Shown: one piece after another, positions 51,064 to 62,700 of the stretch
Layout: each line of letters begins with the position of its first letter
How positions within the stretch are numbered: the first letter of the stretch is position 1
Assembly (NCBI GenBank): GCA_030167125.1
Contig: CP126531.1
Span: 1,116,001 to 1,180,000 of the forward strand
Source of the DNA: Rhodanobacteraceae bacterium
Lineage (GTDB): Bacteria > Pseudomonadota > Gammaproteobacteria > Xanthomonadales > Rhodanobacteraceae
Direction: 5' to 3'
Length of the DNA: 64,000 bases
Notes under the pieces: generated by a model
Databases searched by the model: none
Seen by the model: only the letters and a program-made list of their open reading frames with translations
What the model was told of the DNA's origin: nothing
Made by a program: the position numbers and the translations under genes

Positions 51064-51354
51064 ATGACCAAATCCGAATTGATTGCCGCGCTCGCGGAGC
51101 GCCAGAAACACTTGGCGTTCGCCGACGTCGAACTCGCGGTGCGCAACGTCATCGAGCAGATGAGCGGCGCGCTGGCGACCGGCGACCGCATCGAGATCCG
51201 CGGCTTCGGCAGCTTCTCGCTGCATTACCGTCCGCCACGCACCGGCCGCAATCCCAAGACCGGCACCGCCGTGGCGCTGCCCGGCAAGTACGTCCCGCAT
51301 TTCAAGCCGGGCAAGGAACTGCGGCAGCGCGTGAACGAGGGCGCCTCCGCGTAA
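51064..51354 (+). CDS. ihfB: Integration host factor subunit beta
   Basis: The beta subunit of the DNA-bending heterodimer IHF. The 96-residue product starts [17 protein letters not shown] and has [20 protein letters not shown] with the conserved intercalating Pro arm (TGRNPKTG). It follows rpsA as in most gammaproteobacteria. IHF is also the usual co-factor of RpoN promoters, such as the one proposed for the PilZ gene. Confidence 0.96.
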   Translation: MTKSELIAALAERQKHLAFADVELAVRNVIEQMSGALATGDRIEIRGFGSFSLHYRPPRTGRNPKTGTAVALPGKYVPHFKPGKELRQRVNEGASA

Positions 51355-51470
51355 CCAGCCTTGGGCGGCGTGATGCAGGCGTTCTCGCGGGCCGCCAGGT
51401 GTCCGAACCGTGTGAATGATCCGGCAGGCACACCGCCTTCCAGCCCTTCCATGCGGCAGCCGAGGTAACG

Positions 51471-52661
51471 GTGACAAGCCCTTTCGATCCCCTCTGGTTG
51501 TTGTTCCTGATTCCCGTGCTGGTGCTGGCCGGCTGGCTGGGCTGGATCATCGGCCGCCACGCGATCGCGCGCCGTTCGGGCGCGCGCGTCACCGAACTTT
51601 CCTCGCATTACTTCCGCGGCCTCAACTACCTGCTCAACGAGCAGCCGGACAAGGCCATCGAAGTCTTCATGAAGCTGGCCGAGTTCAACCGCGACACGGT
51701 GGAAACCCACCTCGCGCTCGGCAACCTGTTCCGCCGGCGCGGCGAAGTCGATCGCGCGATTCGCGTCCACCAGCACCTAGTCAGCCGTTCCAACCTCTCC
51801 GAAGCCGAGCGCACCGTCGCGTTGCTGGAACTGGGCGAGGACTACATGCGTGCGGGCCTGCTCGATCGCGCCGAGGCGCTGTTCGATGATCTGGTCGCGA
51901 TGGATGCGCACGCGCCGTCGGCGCTGCGACACCTGATCGCGATCTACCAGCACGAGCGCGACTGGCACAAGGCCATCGGCCACGCGCGCCGGCTGGAAAA
52001 GATGACCGGCGAATCGCAAGCCGCGACGATCGCGCAATTCCAGTGCGAACTCGCCGAACAGTCGCGCCAGCACGGTGCGCGCGCCGAGGCGCGCGCGTAT
52101 CTGGAAGAAGCCTTCGCCAGCCAGCCGGGCTGCGTGCGCGGCTACATGATCGGCGGCCACCTGTTCGCGGAAGAGGGGCGCTGGAACGAAGCGGTGCTGG
52201 CGTTCGAACAGGCGGTCGACGCCGACGTCGATTTCGTGCCGGAAATTCTGCCACCGCTGCTGGACGCCTACGCGCACGCGGGCGAAATGGAGCGCGCCGA
52301 AAAATTCCTCGGCCACGTGATCGAGCGCTACCACGGCATCACGCCGGTGCTGGCGCTGACCGAGCTGTACCGCAAACGCGAGGGCGAGCGCGTCGCGATC
52401 GATTTCCTCACCGGCCAGTTGCGCCAGCGGCCGTCGGTGCGCGGAATGATGGCGCTGATCGACGCGACCATGTCGCGCGCCGAAGGCGAGGCGCGCGAGA
52501 ACTTTTTGATCCTGCGCGACCTTACCCACAAGCTGCTGGAAGGCCGCGCCATGTACCGCTGCAACCATTGCGGCTTCGGCGCCAAGGCGCACCACTGGCA
52601 GTGCCCGAGCTGCAAGAGCTGGGGCACCGTGCGCCCGATCCACAGCGTCGTTTCGGAATAA
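51471..52661 (+). CDS. lapB: Lipopolysaccharide assembly protein LapB (YciM)
   Basis: LapB links LPS synthesis to FtsH-dependent turnover of LpxC. The 396-residue product has an N-terminal membrane anchor (LWLLFLIPVLVLAGWLGWII), TPR repeats (FRGLNYLLNEQPDKAIEVFM; TVETHLALGNLFRRRGEVDR) and the C-terminal rubredoxin-like metal site CNHCGFGAKAHHWQCPSC. Translation starts at GTG after GAGG. The partner gene lapA, usually just upstream, is not present between ihfB and lapB. Confidence 0.94.
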   Translation: MTSPFDPLWLLFLIPVLVLAGWLGWIIGRHAIARRSGARVTELSSHYFRGLNYLLNEQPDKAIEVFMKLAEFNRDTVETHLALGNLFRRRGEVDRAIRVHQHLVSRSNLSEAERTVALLELGEDYMRAGLLDRAEALFDDLVAMDAHAPSALRHLIAIYQHERDWHKAIGHARRLEKMTGESQAATIAQFQCELAEQSRQHGARAEARAYLEEAFASQPGCVRGYMIGGHLFAEEGRWNEAVLAFEQAVDADVDFVPEILPPLLDAYAHAGEMERAEKFLGHVIERYHGITPVLALTELYRKREGERVAIDFLTGQLRQRPSVRGMMALIDATMSRAEGEARENFLILRDLTHKLLEGRAMYRCNHCGFGAKAHHWQCPSCKSWGTVRPIHSVVSE

Positions 52662-52663
52662 CC

Positions 52664-53728
52664 ATGGGTGTCGCGTACGGCACCGCGATCATCGTTGCCT
52701 TGGCGGTCATCGCGGCGTGCGCGCTGCTACTCTCGCTCGCGTTCACCGGCGCAGCGCTGGCTTACGCGCGCCGGCGCGGTTTGCTGGACCAGCCCGGCAA
52801 GCGGCGCTCGCACACGCAGCCGACGCCGCGCGGCGGCGGCATCGGCATCGTCGCGGCGATCGTGCTCGCGGGCGTGCCGGCGTGGTGCGTGATCGATCGT
52901 GCGTCAGCGTGGACGCAGCCCGCAGCGGCCGTTGTGGCCGTGCTCGCCGTCGCGCTGATCGGCTGGCGCGATGACCACGCGCCGCTGCCGGTGGTGCCGC
53001 GCCTGCTGGTGCATGCCGGCGCTGCACTGCTGGTCGGTGCGGCAGCGCTCGCGCCGTGGGCGATGCACGAGCCGGAACTCTGGTGGATATTGCTGCCGCT
53101 GGTGCTCGTGCTGATCGGCTTCATCAACGCCCACAATTTCATGGACGGCATCGACGGCATCCTCGGACAGCAGGGCTTGTTCGTGACGCTCGGGTTGGGC
53201 GTGCTGGCGCTGTGGCACGCTGACGCCGGCATCGCCATGCTGGCGTTCGCGGCGGCGGCGGGCTGCCTCGGCTTCCTTTTCTTCAACTGGCCGCCCGCGA
53301 AAATCTTCATGGGCGACGTCGGTTCGGGCGCGCTGGGCCTGGCGATCGGCGCCGTGGCGGCATTCGTGGTTCAGCGAAACCCCGCCATGATCTGGGCATG
53401 CGCGATCCTTCCGTCCGCGTTCCTGGTCGACAGCGGCCTGACCCTCGCGCGGCGCATGCTGGCGGGGCAGCGCTGGTACGCGCCGCATCGCCAGCACCTG
53501 TATCAATGGCTGGTGCGGGTAAACTGGAGTCATGCGCGCACGGACGTTGCCTACATGATCTGGAACCTGGCGGTGGTCGCGCCGCTGGTGGCGCTGGCTG
53601 CATTCCAGCCGGCGCATGGCGTGTGGTATTTCATCGCCGCATGGGGTGCGGCGGCTTGCGTCTGGTTCGCAGGCAAGCGCGCCTGCCTTGCCCGCGCACG
53701 GAGCTTCGCGCCGCATGAAAGTGCGTGA
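52664..53728 (+). CDS. WecA/MraY-family glycosyl-1-phosphate transferase
   Basis: A polyprenyl-phosphate glycosyl-1-phosphate transferase that starts O-antigen or capsule lipid-linked sugar synthesis. The 354-residue product has about ten membrane helices and the family motifs RRSHTQPTPRGGGIGI, IGWRDDHAPLPV (Asp pair), NAHNFMDGIDGILG, KIFMGDVGSGALG and HRQHLYQWL. It ends overlapping the next gene by 14 bases. The substrate could be UDP-GlcNAc or a rarer sugar made by the CapD-like enzyme next door. Confidence 0.9.
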   Translation: MGVAYGTAIIVALAVIAACALLLSLAFTGAALAYARRRGLLDQPGKRRSHTQPTPRGGGIGIVAAIVLAGVPAWCVIDRASAWTQPAAAVVAVLAVALIGWRDDHAPLPVVPRLLVHAGAALLVGAAALAPWAMHEPELWWILLPLVLVLIGFINAHNFMDGIDGILGQQGLFVTLGLGVLALWHADAGIAMLAFAAAAGCLGFLFFNWPPAKIFMGDVGSGALGLAIGAVAAFVVQRNPAMIWACAILPSAFLVDSGLTLARRMLAGQRWYAPHRQHLYQWLVRVNWSHARTDVAYMIWNLAVVAPLVALAAFQPAHGVWYFIAAWGAAACVWFAGKRACLARARSFAPHESA

Positions 53729-55637
53729 TCTTGTCACCAGGGTGCACCCGCGCACGGCGGTCGTGATCCATGACCTCGGGGTGACGCTGCTGGCGTGGTG
53801 GTTGGCCAACACGCTGCGCTACGCGATGCTGCCGTACGGCCAGCAGCTCGACCTGCTGAGCTGGCAGACCTTGATCGTGCTGGGCGTGCAGGCCGCGATG
53901 TTCTACTGGACGGGTCTGTACAAGGGCCTGTGGCGCTTCGCCAGCGTGCCCGACCTGTGGAACATCGTGCGTGCGGTGGTTGCAGGCACCGTGGTGATCT
54001 ACATCGCGCTGTTCCTGTACAACCGCATGGACGGGATTTCCCGCTCGGTGCTGTTGATCTATCCGGTGCTGCTGGCGATCCTGCTGGGCGTGCCGCGGCT
54101 CGCGTACCGCTACTGGAAGGACAGCCAGCTCGACCTGTTCCACGCCAAGCACAGCCGCCGCGTCCTGGTGATCGGCGCGGGCCGCGCGGGCGAGGCGCTG
54201 GTGCGCGACCTGCGCCGCGACACGCGTTACATCCCGGCCGGCTTCATCGATGACGATGCCTCGCTGCGCAGCTCGCGGTTGCACGGCGTGCCGGTGCTCG
54301 GCGGCACCGACAAGTTGGCGGAAATTGCGCGGCGGGTCGGCGCCGAGATGCTGCTGATCGCGATGCCGTCGGCGGACAAGGAGCAGATGCGCCACGTGGT
54401 CAACCTGTGCGAAGCCACGGGTTTGCCGTTCCGCACCGTGCCGCGCCTCGACGACGTGGTTTCCGGGCGAGCGCAGTTCAACGAATTGAAGGAAGTCGCG
54501 ATCGAGGACCTGCTCGGTCGCGATCCGGTGAAGCTGGAGTGGAACGCGATCCGCTTGAGCATCAGCGGCCAGCGCGTGCTCGTCACCGGCGGCGGCGGTT
54601 CGATCGGTTCCGAACTGTGCCGGCAGATCGCGCGCCTGGGCGCTTCCGAACTGACGATCCTCGATCTTTCGGAATTCAACCTCTACCGCATCGAGCAGGA
54701 ACTGCGGGCGCAATATCCGGAGTTGCTGCTGCGCTGCCTGATCGGCGATTGCGGCGACGAGGCCGCCTGCGCCAACGCGTTCGCGCTGGCGAAGCCGCAA
54801 CGCGTGTTCCATGCGGCGGCCTACAAGCACGTGCCGCTGCTGCAGAACCAGTTGCGCGAGGCGTTCCGCAACAACGCGCTGAACACGCGCGTCGTGGCCG
54901 AGCACGCGGTGCGGCATGGCGTCGATACCTTCGTCCTGATTTCCACCGACAAGGCGGTGAACCCGACCAGCGTGATGGGCGCGTGCAAGCGCGTGGCCGA
55001 GATCATTTGCCAGGTCGTCGGCGAAGGCCAGAAGACGCGCTTCGTCACCGTGCGGTTCGGCAACGTGCTGGATTCCGCGGGTTCGGTGGTGCCGCTGTTC
55101 CGCCGCCAGATCGCGGCCGGCGGTCCGGTCACGGTGACGCATCCGGAAATCTCGCGTTACTTCATGACCATTCCCGAAGCCTGCCAATTGATCCTGCAGG
55201 CGATGGCGATGGGCAAGGGCGGCGAAACGTTCGCGCTCGACATGGGCGAGCCGATCCGCATCCGCGACCTCGCCGAGCAGATGATCCGGCTGGCCGGCAA
55301 GCAGCCGGGCCGCGACATCTCGATCCTCTACACGGGTTTGCGCCCGGGCGAGAAACTGTTCGAGGAATTGTTTCATCCGCTGGAGAATTACCACGGCACG
55401 GCGCATCCGAAGATCTTCGAAGCGGCGCCGCGGCAACAATCCACGGCGATGGTGATGGCGCAACTGGCGCGCGCCGCCGATGCGGTCGCGAAATTCGACG
55501 AGGCCGCCCTGCGGCATTGCGTGGGCGCGCTGCTGCCTTCGTTCCGCTGGGAAACCGACCCGGCGCAAACCGCCGACGTGGTGGCATTGTTTGGGATCAT
55601 CCCTGATCGCGGCAATGGCAATGAATTCTCCACGTAG
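53715..55637 (+). CDS. CapD/FlaA1-type nucleotide-sugar 4,6-dehydratase
   Basis: Makes a 4-keto-6-deoxy sugar, usually from UDP-GlcNAc or UDP-GalNAc. The 640-residue product has four N-terminal membrane helices, a first Rossmann-like domain (RRVLVIGAGRAGEALVRDLR), then a second with GGGGSIGSELCRQIARLGA and the catalytic stretch STDKAVNPTSVMGACKR, the SxM...K form of this family. This two-part architecture is that of WbpM, PglF and CapD. It is translationally linked to the WecA-like gene, pointing to O-antigen or exopolysaccharide synthesis. Confidence 0.92.
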   Translation: MKVRDLVTRVHPRTAVVIHDLGVTLLAWWLANTLRYAMLPYGQQLDLLSWQTLIVLGVQAAMFYWTGLYKGLWRFASVPDLWNIVRAVVAGTVVIYIALFLYNRMDGISRSVLLIYPVLLAILLGVPRLAYRYWKDSQLDLFHAKHSRRVLVIGAGRAGEALVRDLRRDTRYIPAGFIDDDASLRSSRLHGVPVLGGTDKLAEIARRVGAEMLLIAMPSADKEQMRHVVNLCEATGLPFRTVPRLDDVVSGRAQFNELKEVAIEDLLGRDPVKLEWNAIRLSISGQRVLVTGGGGSIGSELCRQIARLGASELTILDLSEFNLYRIEQELRAQYPELLLRCLIGDCGDEAACANAFALAKPQRVFHAAAYKHVPLLQNQLREAFRNNALNTRVVAEHAVRHGVDTFVLISTDKAVNPTSVMGACKRVAEIICQVVGEGQKTRFVTVRFGNVLDSAGSVVPLFRRQIAAGGPVTVTHPEISRYFMTIPEACQLILQAMAMGKGGETFALDMGEPIRIRDLAEQMIRLAGKQPGRDISILYTGLRPGEKLFEELFHPLENYHGTAHPKIFEAAPRQQSTAMVMAQLARAADAVAKFDEAALRHCVGALLPSFRWETDPAQTADVVALFGIIPDRGNGNEFST

Positions 55638-55663
55638 AGTTTCTAGGTCACCTGCATCAACCC

Positions 55664-55688
55664 GGCCATCCATGGCCCGACTTTTCAC
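55664..55688 (-). repeat. GGCCATGGATGGCC hairpin repeat
   Basis: On the minus strand TGAAAAGTCGGGCCATGGAT followed by GGCC is nearly identical to the copy at 4883-4906 (minus strand GTGAAAAGTCAGGCCATGGA). The hairpin GGCC-ATGGAT-GGCC is shared. A dispersed intergenic repeat between the CapD-like gene and galU. Confidence 0.7.
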
Positions 55689-55740
55689 CAACCCCCGCTT
55701 TGAATGGACTCTTTGAAGCCCAACAAACAAGGACAAAGAA

Positions 55741-56595
55741 GTGAATCGATTGCGCAAGGTGGTTTTCCCGGTGGCCGGCATGGGCACCCGCTTTCTTCCC
55801 GCCACCAAGGTCGTTGCCAAGGAAATGCTGCCGGTGCTCGACCGTCCGCTGATCCAGTACGCGGTGGACGAAGCCGTCGATGCCGGCGCCGACACGCTGG
55901 TGTTCGTCACCAACCGCTACAAGCATTCCATCGCGGACTATTTCGATTCCGCGTACGAACTGGAAGAGACGCTGGAACGCGCCGGCAAGCACGACTTGCT
56001 GGCGATGGTGCAGGGCCTGCTGCCGCCGCACGTGCGCTGCGTGTACGTCACGCAGGAACAGGCGCTGGGTCTCGGCCACGCGGTGCTGTGCGCGAAACCG
56101 GTCGTCGGCGACGAACCGTTCGGCGTCGTGTTGCCGGACGACCTGATCGTCAACGATGGCCCCGGTGCGCTGCGGCAGATGGCCGGGCGCGTGACGAATG
56201 GCGGCGGCGTGCTCGCGGTCGAGGAAGTGCCACACTCCGACACCGGCAAGTACGGCATCGTCGATGTCGAGGACGGCGGCGATCGCATCCGCCACATGGT
56301 CGAGAAGCCGAAACCCGCGGACGCACCTTCCAACCTCGGCGTGGTCGGCCGCTACGTGCTGCCCGCGCGCATCTTCGAATTGCTGGAGAAAACTACGCCC
56401 GGTGCGGGCGGCGAAATCCAGCTGACCGACGCGATCGCGGCGCTGCTCGAGGAGGCGCCGGTGCTCGCGCATCGGTTCGCCGGCACCCGGTTCGACTGCG
56501 GCAACAAGGCAGGAATGGTGCGCGCAACCTTGCACTTCGCCGCAGCCGATCCCGAACTGCGCGGCCTCATCGACGGCATGTCTGCAATCAAATGA
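55741..56595 (+). CDS. galU: UTP--glucose-1-phosphate uridylyltransferase
   Basis: Makes UDP-glucose for LPS, exopolysaccharide and osmoprotectant synthesis. The 284-residue product has [60 protein letters not shown] and [10 protein letters not shown]. It starts at GTG. It closes the envelope-sugar part of the rightward run. Confidence 0.96.
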   Translation: MNRLRKVVFPVAGMGTRFLPATKVVAKEMLPVLDRPLIQYAVDEAVDAGADTLVFVTNRYKHSIADYFDSAYELEETLERAGKHDLLAMVQGLLPPHVRCVYVTQEQALGLGHAVLCAKPVVGDEPFGVVLPDDLIVNDGPGALRQMAGRVTNGGGVLAVEEVPHSDTGKYGIVDVEDGGDRIRHMVEKPKPADAPSNLGVVGRYVLPARIFELLEKTTPGAGGEIQLTDAIAALLEEAPVLAHRFAGTRFDCGNKAGMVRATLHFAAADPELRGLIDGMSAIK

Positions 56596-56709
56596 CATGC
56601 CGCCTGCCGCGCGCCGCCACGCCGCAGCCACGATTCTTGATTAGACTCCGCTCGCTCGTGTAGCGTCATGGCTTGGGCCGCGGCACGCGGCCAAAGGCGG
56701 GGCGGGGGA

Positions 56710-59700
56710 ATGGATCTCTTGAAGTGGCTGGCGATGCTGCCTTGGCGGCTGCTGCGCGGCGTGGGCCATGCGCTGGCATTCGCGCTGCGTCCCGTTTTGG
56801 GCGATTTCACCTGGCGCGCGCCGCGTTGGATGCGTGTGGTGGCAAGCCGGCCGCGCACGTCAGCCGGCGCCGCCGCCGCGGTCATCGCGTTGGTCATCGC
56901 CGGATGGTTCGGCTGGCAGTGGTACCAGCACCGTCCGCGTCCGACCCCGTTGACCTTCACGGTGGCCGCGCCTGCCGTTACCGACTACAGCCAGCAGACG
57001 CAGAAGACACCGGTGGTGTATCCGCTGGTGGTGACGTTTTCGGGTTCTGCCGCGCCGATCGAAAGCGTGGACAAGGCCGTCACGCAAGGCATCACGGTCG
57101 GTCCCGCGGTCAAGGGCGAGTGGAAGTGGACCGACGATCACACCCTGCAATTCACGCCGGCGGCGGATTGGCCGGTCGGCCAGCATTATTCGGTGCGCTT
57201 CGATGCAAGGAAGTTGCTCGCACCGCAGGCGCACGTCGGGAAGAACGGTTTCGACTTCGGCACGGTGGCCTTTGCGGCCGCGCTGGACACCGGCGAGTTC
57301 TACCAGAACCCCGAGGACGCCAACGCCAAGCAGGTGATCCAGGAACTCGGCTTCAATTATCCCGTCGATCCCGCGCAACTCGAAAAGCGCATCCACCTCG
57401 CGATCGCCGACAAGTACGGCCACCCCGGCTCGCCGGTGCCATTCACCGTCACCTACGACAAGCAGAAGTTGCATGCGTGGATACACTCCGCGCAGCTCGC
57501 GTTGCCGCAGGATCCGGGGATGTTGCTGGTGGATGTCGATCGCGGCGTCGCCAGTTCGCGGGGCGGCGACGGCACGCCGGATGCGCTGCAAGGCAAGGTC
57601 AAGATACCGGGGCTGTACAGCCTCGCGGTCGATGACCTCAAGCCGACGCTGGTCGACAACGACAAGTACGAGCCGCAACAGGTACTGGTCGCGAACTTCA
57701 ATGGTGCGGTGCGCACGCAGGACGTCGCGGGCCTGATCCATGCCTGGGTGCTGCCGAAGCACAGGCCCGGCCGCGACGATGACGACAGCGACTACCAGTA
57801 TCCGTGGGACGTGCCGGAAGTCGGCGAGGCCTTGCTGAAACAATCGACGGCGCTCCCGCTCACCGCGACGCCGACCGAACAGGATTGGCAGCCGCTGCAG
57901 AGTTTCCAGTTCCACGCCCAACCCGGCCAGCGCATCTACGTGCGCATCGACAAGGGCTTGAAATCGTTCGGCGGCTACATCATGGGCAAGCCGCGTGCGT
58001 ACGTGTTCACGGTACCGGATTACCCGCAACTGCTGAACTTCGTGGGCTCCGGCTCATTGCTGTCGATGAGCGGCAGCAAGCGCATTTCCATCGTGTCGCG
58101 CAACCTGCCGGGTTACAAGCTGGTGATCGGCCGCGTGCTGCCCGACCAGCTGCAGCATCTGGTCAGCCTCAACCTGGGCAACTTCAGCCATCCGGATCTG
58201 CAGGGTGGCTTCAGTGAAAACCAGATCGTCGAACGCCACGTCGAGATCGGAACACTGGCCGATTCCGATCCCGCCAAGGCGGAATACAGCGGCGTCGATC
58301 TCGGCAAGTACATGACAGAAGGCAAGCGCGGCGTGTTCTGGTTGCACGCATCGGGCTACGATCCGGCCGCCGCGCAGCGCGCGCAGCAGGCGTCAGCGCG
58401 TGCCTGCGCGCAAGCACGCGCCGAACTCGCCACGCCGGCAGGCGCCGGCTCGACGGCGCCCGCGCCGGCCACGTCGGCCGAGGACGCAGGCTTGCCGGCG
58501 TGTCATCAGAACCACGACGACGGCGCAATGTACGGCGCACCGACGGACAACCGCCTGATCGTGGTGACCGATCTCGGCATGCTGGTGAAGAAGGCCGACG
58601 ACGGCAGCCAGGACGTGTTCGTGCAGTCGATCCGCACCGGCCAGCCAGTGGCGGGTGCTTCGGTTGCGGTGGTGGCCTTGAACGGCAAGACGCTGTTGTC
58701 GCGCGCCACCGGCGCGGATGGCGTGGTGACCTTCCCGAGCCTGCAGGGCTTCGACCACGACCAGCGGCCGGTGATGTACCTCGTCAGCAAGGGGCAGGAC
58801 ATGTCATTCCTGCCGATCGGCGCCGGTGATCGGCAACTCGATTATTCGCGCTTCGACGTCGGCGGCGCCGTGAACGCGGTGAACCCCGGCAAGCTGTCCG
58901 GTTACCTGTTTTCCGATCGCGGCCTGTACCGCCCCGGCGAAACGTTCCACATCGGCGTGATCGTGCGCGCGGCGAATTGGTCGCGCGACGTGGCGGGCAT
59001 CCCGCTGGAAGCCGACGTGCTCGACCCGCGCGGCAACCTGGTGAAAAAGGTTCCGGTGACGATGGATCGTTCCGGTTTCAGCGAGGTGGCTTACACCTTG
59101 GCCGGCACGGCAGCCACCGGCACATGGACGATCAATCTCTACATCACCCGCAATGGCAATGCCGATACGCAGATCGGAAGCACCACCATTGCGGTCAAGG
59201 AGTTCGAGCCTGACCGCATGAAGGTGCGCGCCAGCCTGTCGTCAGAGGTCGCCGACGGTTGGGTGAAGCCCGCGCAACTCAGGGGCGAGGTGGACGCCGC
59301 GAACCTGTTCGGCACGCCGGCTGAAAACCGGCGTGTGTCGGCGTCGCTGACGCTGGAGCCGGCGTTCCCCGCGTTCAAGGCCTGGCAGGGCTGGCAGTTC
59401 TACGACATCCATCGCGCCAAGCAGGGCTACCAGCAGGATTTGCAGGACCAGAAAACCGATGCCAGGGGCCATGCCGAGTTTCCGCTCGACCTCGGCAAGT
59501 ACGCGGATGCGACATACAAGTTGTATTTCCTCGCCAAGGTGTACGAAGCCGACGGCGGACGCGCGGTTGCCGCGGCGGCCGAGTCGATGGTGTCGAACGA
59601 CGACTGGCTGGTCGGCTACAAGAGCAGCGACGGCCTTGAATACGTCACCCGCAATGCAGAGCGGAAGGTGCGGCTGGTCGCGATCGATCCCGAGGCGAAG

Positions 59701-62700
59701 TCCATCGCGTTGTCCGGACTCACCGCGCAGCTGGTGGATCGCAAGTACGTATCGGTGCTGACCAGGCAATCATCCGGCGTCTACAAATACGAATCGCGCC
59801 TCAAGGAGATTCCGGTCGCGTCGCATCCGCTTGCGATCGCCGCGGGCGGCACCGATGTCACGCTCGCCACCGACAAGCCCGGCAACTACGCGTTGCGCAT
59901 CATGCGCGCCGACGGCAAGGAAGTGAACCGCATCGAGTATTCGGTGGCCGGCGCTGCCAACGTCACGCGCTCGCTGGAACGCAACGCCGAGTTGCAGCTG
60001 TCGCTCGACAAGAAGGTTTACGAACCCGGCGACACCATCCGGGTTTCGATCAATGCGCCTTACACCGGCAGCGGGCTGATCACGCTCGAGCGCGACAAGG
60101 TCTACGCGCATGCGTGGTTCCACACCGGCACCACGAGTTCGGTGCAAAGCATCACGATCCCGAAGGGCTTCGAAGGCAACGGCTACGTGGACGTGCAGTT
60201 CGTGCGCGATCCTTCGTCCGATGCGATCTTCATGAGCCCGCTGAGCTACGGCGTGGCGCCGTTCCGGATGAGCCGCGCGGATCGCAGCGACGTGCTGGGC
60301 GTCGACGTGCCGGCGCTGGTGAAGCCGGGCGACACCGTCACGTTCAAATTGCACGCGGCCCAGCCCGCGAAGGTGGTGCTGTTCGCGGTCAACGAGGGCA
60401 TCCTGCAGGTCGCGGGCTACAAGTTCGGCGACCCGCTGGACTGGTTCTTCCGCAAGCGCATGCTCGGCGTCACCACCGCGCAGATCCTCGACCTAATCCT
60501 GCCCGATTTCGAGAAATTGATGGCGGCGGCATCTGCTCCCGGTGGCGACGCCGACGCCGCGATCGCGCGTCAGTTGAATCCGTTCCATCGCAAGCAGAAG
60601 GCGCCCGTCGCGTACTGGTCCGGCGTCGTCGACGTGGACGGCGAAAAGGATTTCAGCTACAGCGTGCCCGACGATTTCAACGGGCAATTGCGCGTGATGG
60701 CGGTGGCGGTGTCGCCCGACCGCATCGGCACTTGGCAGGGCCAGACCACGGTGCGCGGCGACTTCGTGCTGTCGCCCAACGCACCGACCACGCTGGCCCC
60801 CGGCGACGAGGCCGTCATCAGCGTCGGCGTCGCCAACAACCTCACCGACATCGGCAAGCAAGCCGTGCCGGTCACGATCACGCTGAAGGCCGGTGCGGGT
60901 TTGCAGATCATCGGGCCGGCCATGCAGACGGTCAGCCTTGCGTCGATGAAGGAAGGCGCGGTTGCTTTCCGCGTCAGGGCCACCGATGCGCTGGGCTCGG
61001 CCGATCTCGCCTTCACTGCGAGTTACGGCAAGCATGCCGCGAAACAAAGCACGGACATTTCGGTGCGGCTTGCCACCGCGTATCGGGTCAGCATCGACAC
61101 CGGCAGGGTCGCGCCCGGCAGCCGCCTCGATGGCGACGAACTGCGGAACCTGTACGCGCCGTACGCACGGCGCAATGCGGTGATGTCGTCGTCGCCGATC
61201 GTGCTGGCGCGCGGACTCACCAGCTATCTGATCGATTATCCGAACTACTGCACCGAACAGATCATCAGTTCCGCCATGCCGCGCCTCGTCGTCGCCGACT
61301 GGCCGGCTGCGCAGGCGTTCGTACCCGCGCTGCAGCCCGCGTTCGACGAAAAACCGGTCAGCAACGCCGATGCGTTGAGCCATTTCATCGCCACCCTGCA
61401 ATCACGCCAGAACGACGAAGGCGGTTTCGGACTGTGGTCGGCGACGCCGACCTCGCCGCCCTTCATTTCCGATTACGCGATGAATTTCCTGCTGGAAGCG
61501 CGCCGGCGTGGCGTCGCGGTGCCGCAGGGCATGATCGACTCGGGCAATGCCTACCTGCGCCAGCTCGCGGCCGACGACAGCCAGGCCACGCTGGCGGGCT
61601 TGCGCGATCGCGCGTACGCGATCTATCTGCTTACCGTGCAAGGCAACGTCACCACCAACGACATCGCCTCGGTGCAGAAACGCCTCGACGATCTGTATCC
61701 GAAACAGTGGAAGAACGATCTCGCCGCCGCATGGCTGGCGGCTTCATACAAGCTGCTGCAACAGGACGGCGAGGCGGACAAGCTGATCACGGGGCCGCTC
61801 GGCGTGCTGGAACGCGGCAAGCCCGACGCGGATGCGTTCGGGTTCGCGGATTACTACGGGCCGGCGGTGCGCGACGCCAGCGTGCTGTACATCCTCTCCA
61901 GGCAATTTCCGCAGCGTGTGCAGGCCTTGCCGCCGCAGGCGCTGGAAAACCTCGCGTGGCCCATCGAGCACGACGACTACAACACCTTGTCGTCGGCGAT
62001 GACCTTGCTGGCGCTCGATGTGTATGCCAGCGCAAACGCCAAGGGGCTGGACAAGATGTCGATCGAATCCGTCGCCGCGAACGGCGCCGCGACGTCGATC
62101 GGCAAGGTCACGGGCAACCTGTTGCAGGCGGACGGCTGGAGCACGAACACCGCGAAGCTGCGCTTTGCAAACCAGAGCGACCAGAACGCGTGGAGCGTGG
62201 TCACGCAGAGCGGCTACGATCGCAGCACCCCCATCGCGGCAATCAAGAACGGCCTGGAAGTCGTGCGCGACTACACCGACGACGGTGGCCAGCCACTGGG
62301 AACGATAACGCTGGGGCAGGAGATCGAGGTGCACGTGAAGATCCGCGCGATCGGCAGCGCCGACGTACCCGATGTCGCGATCGTCGATCTGCTGCCCGGC
62401 GGTTTCGATCCGGTGCTGCGCACGCCGCCGCCTGCCAGCGCAAGCAGTGCGTCGGACAACGGCGCGCGGACGCAATGGACGTCGCCGATCGGCCTCGGCA
62501 GTTCGACCTGGCAGGCGGATTTCGCCGACGTTCGCGAGGATCGCGTGGTGATCTACGGCGACGCGACGCCGGACGTGCGCGAGTTCACGTACAAGATCCG
62601 CGCAACCAGCGCGGGCACGTTCCGGATTCCACCCATCTACGCATCTGCGATGTACCTGCCGCAGGTGCAGGCGCAAGCGCCGGGCAGCGGCACGCTCGTC

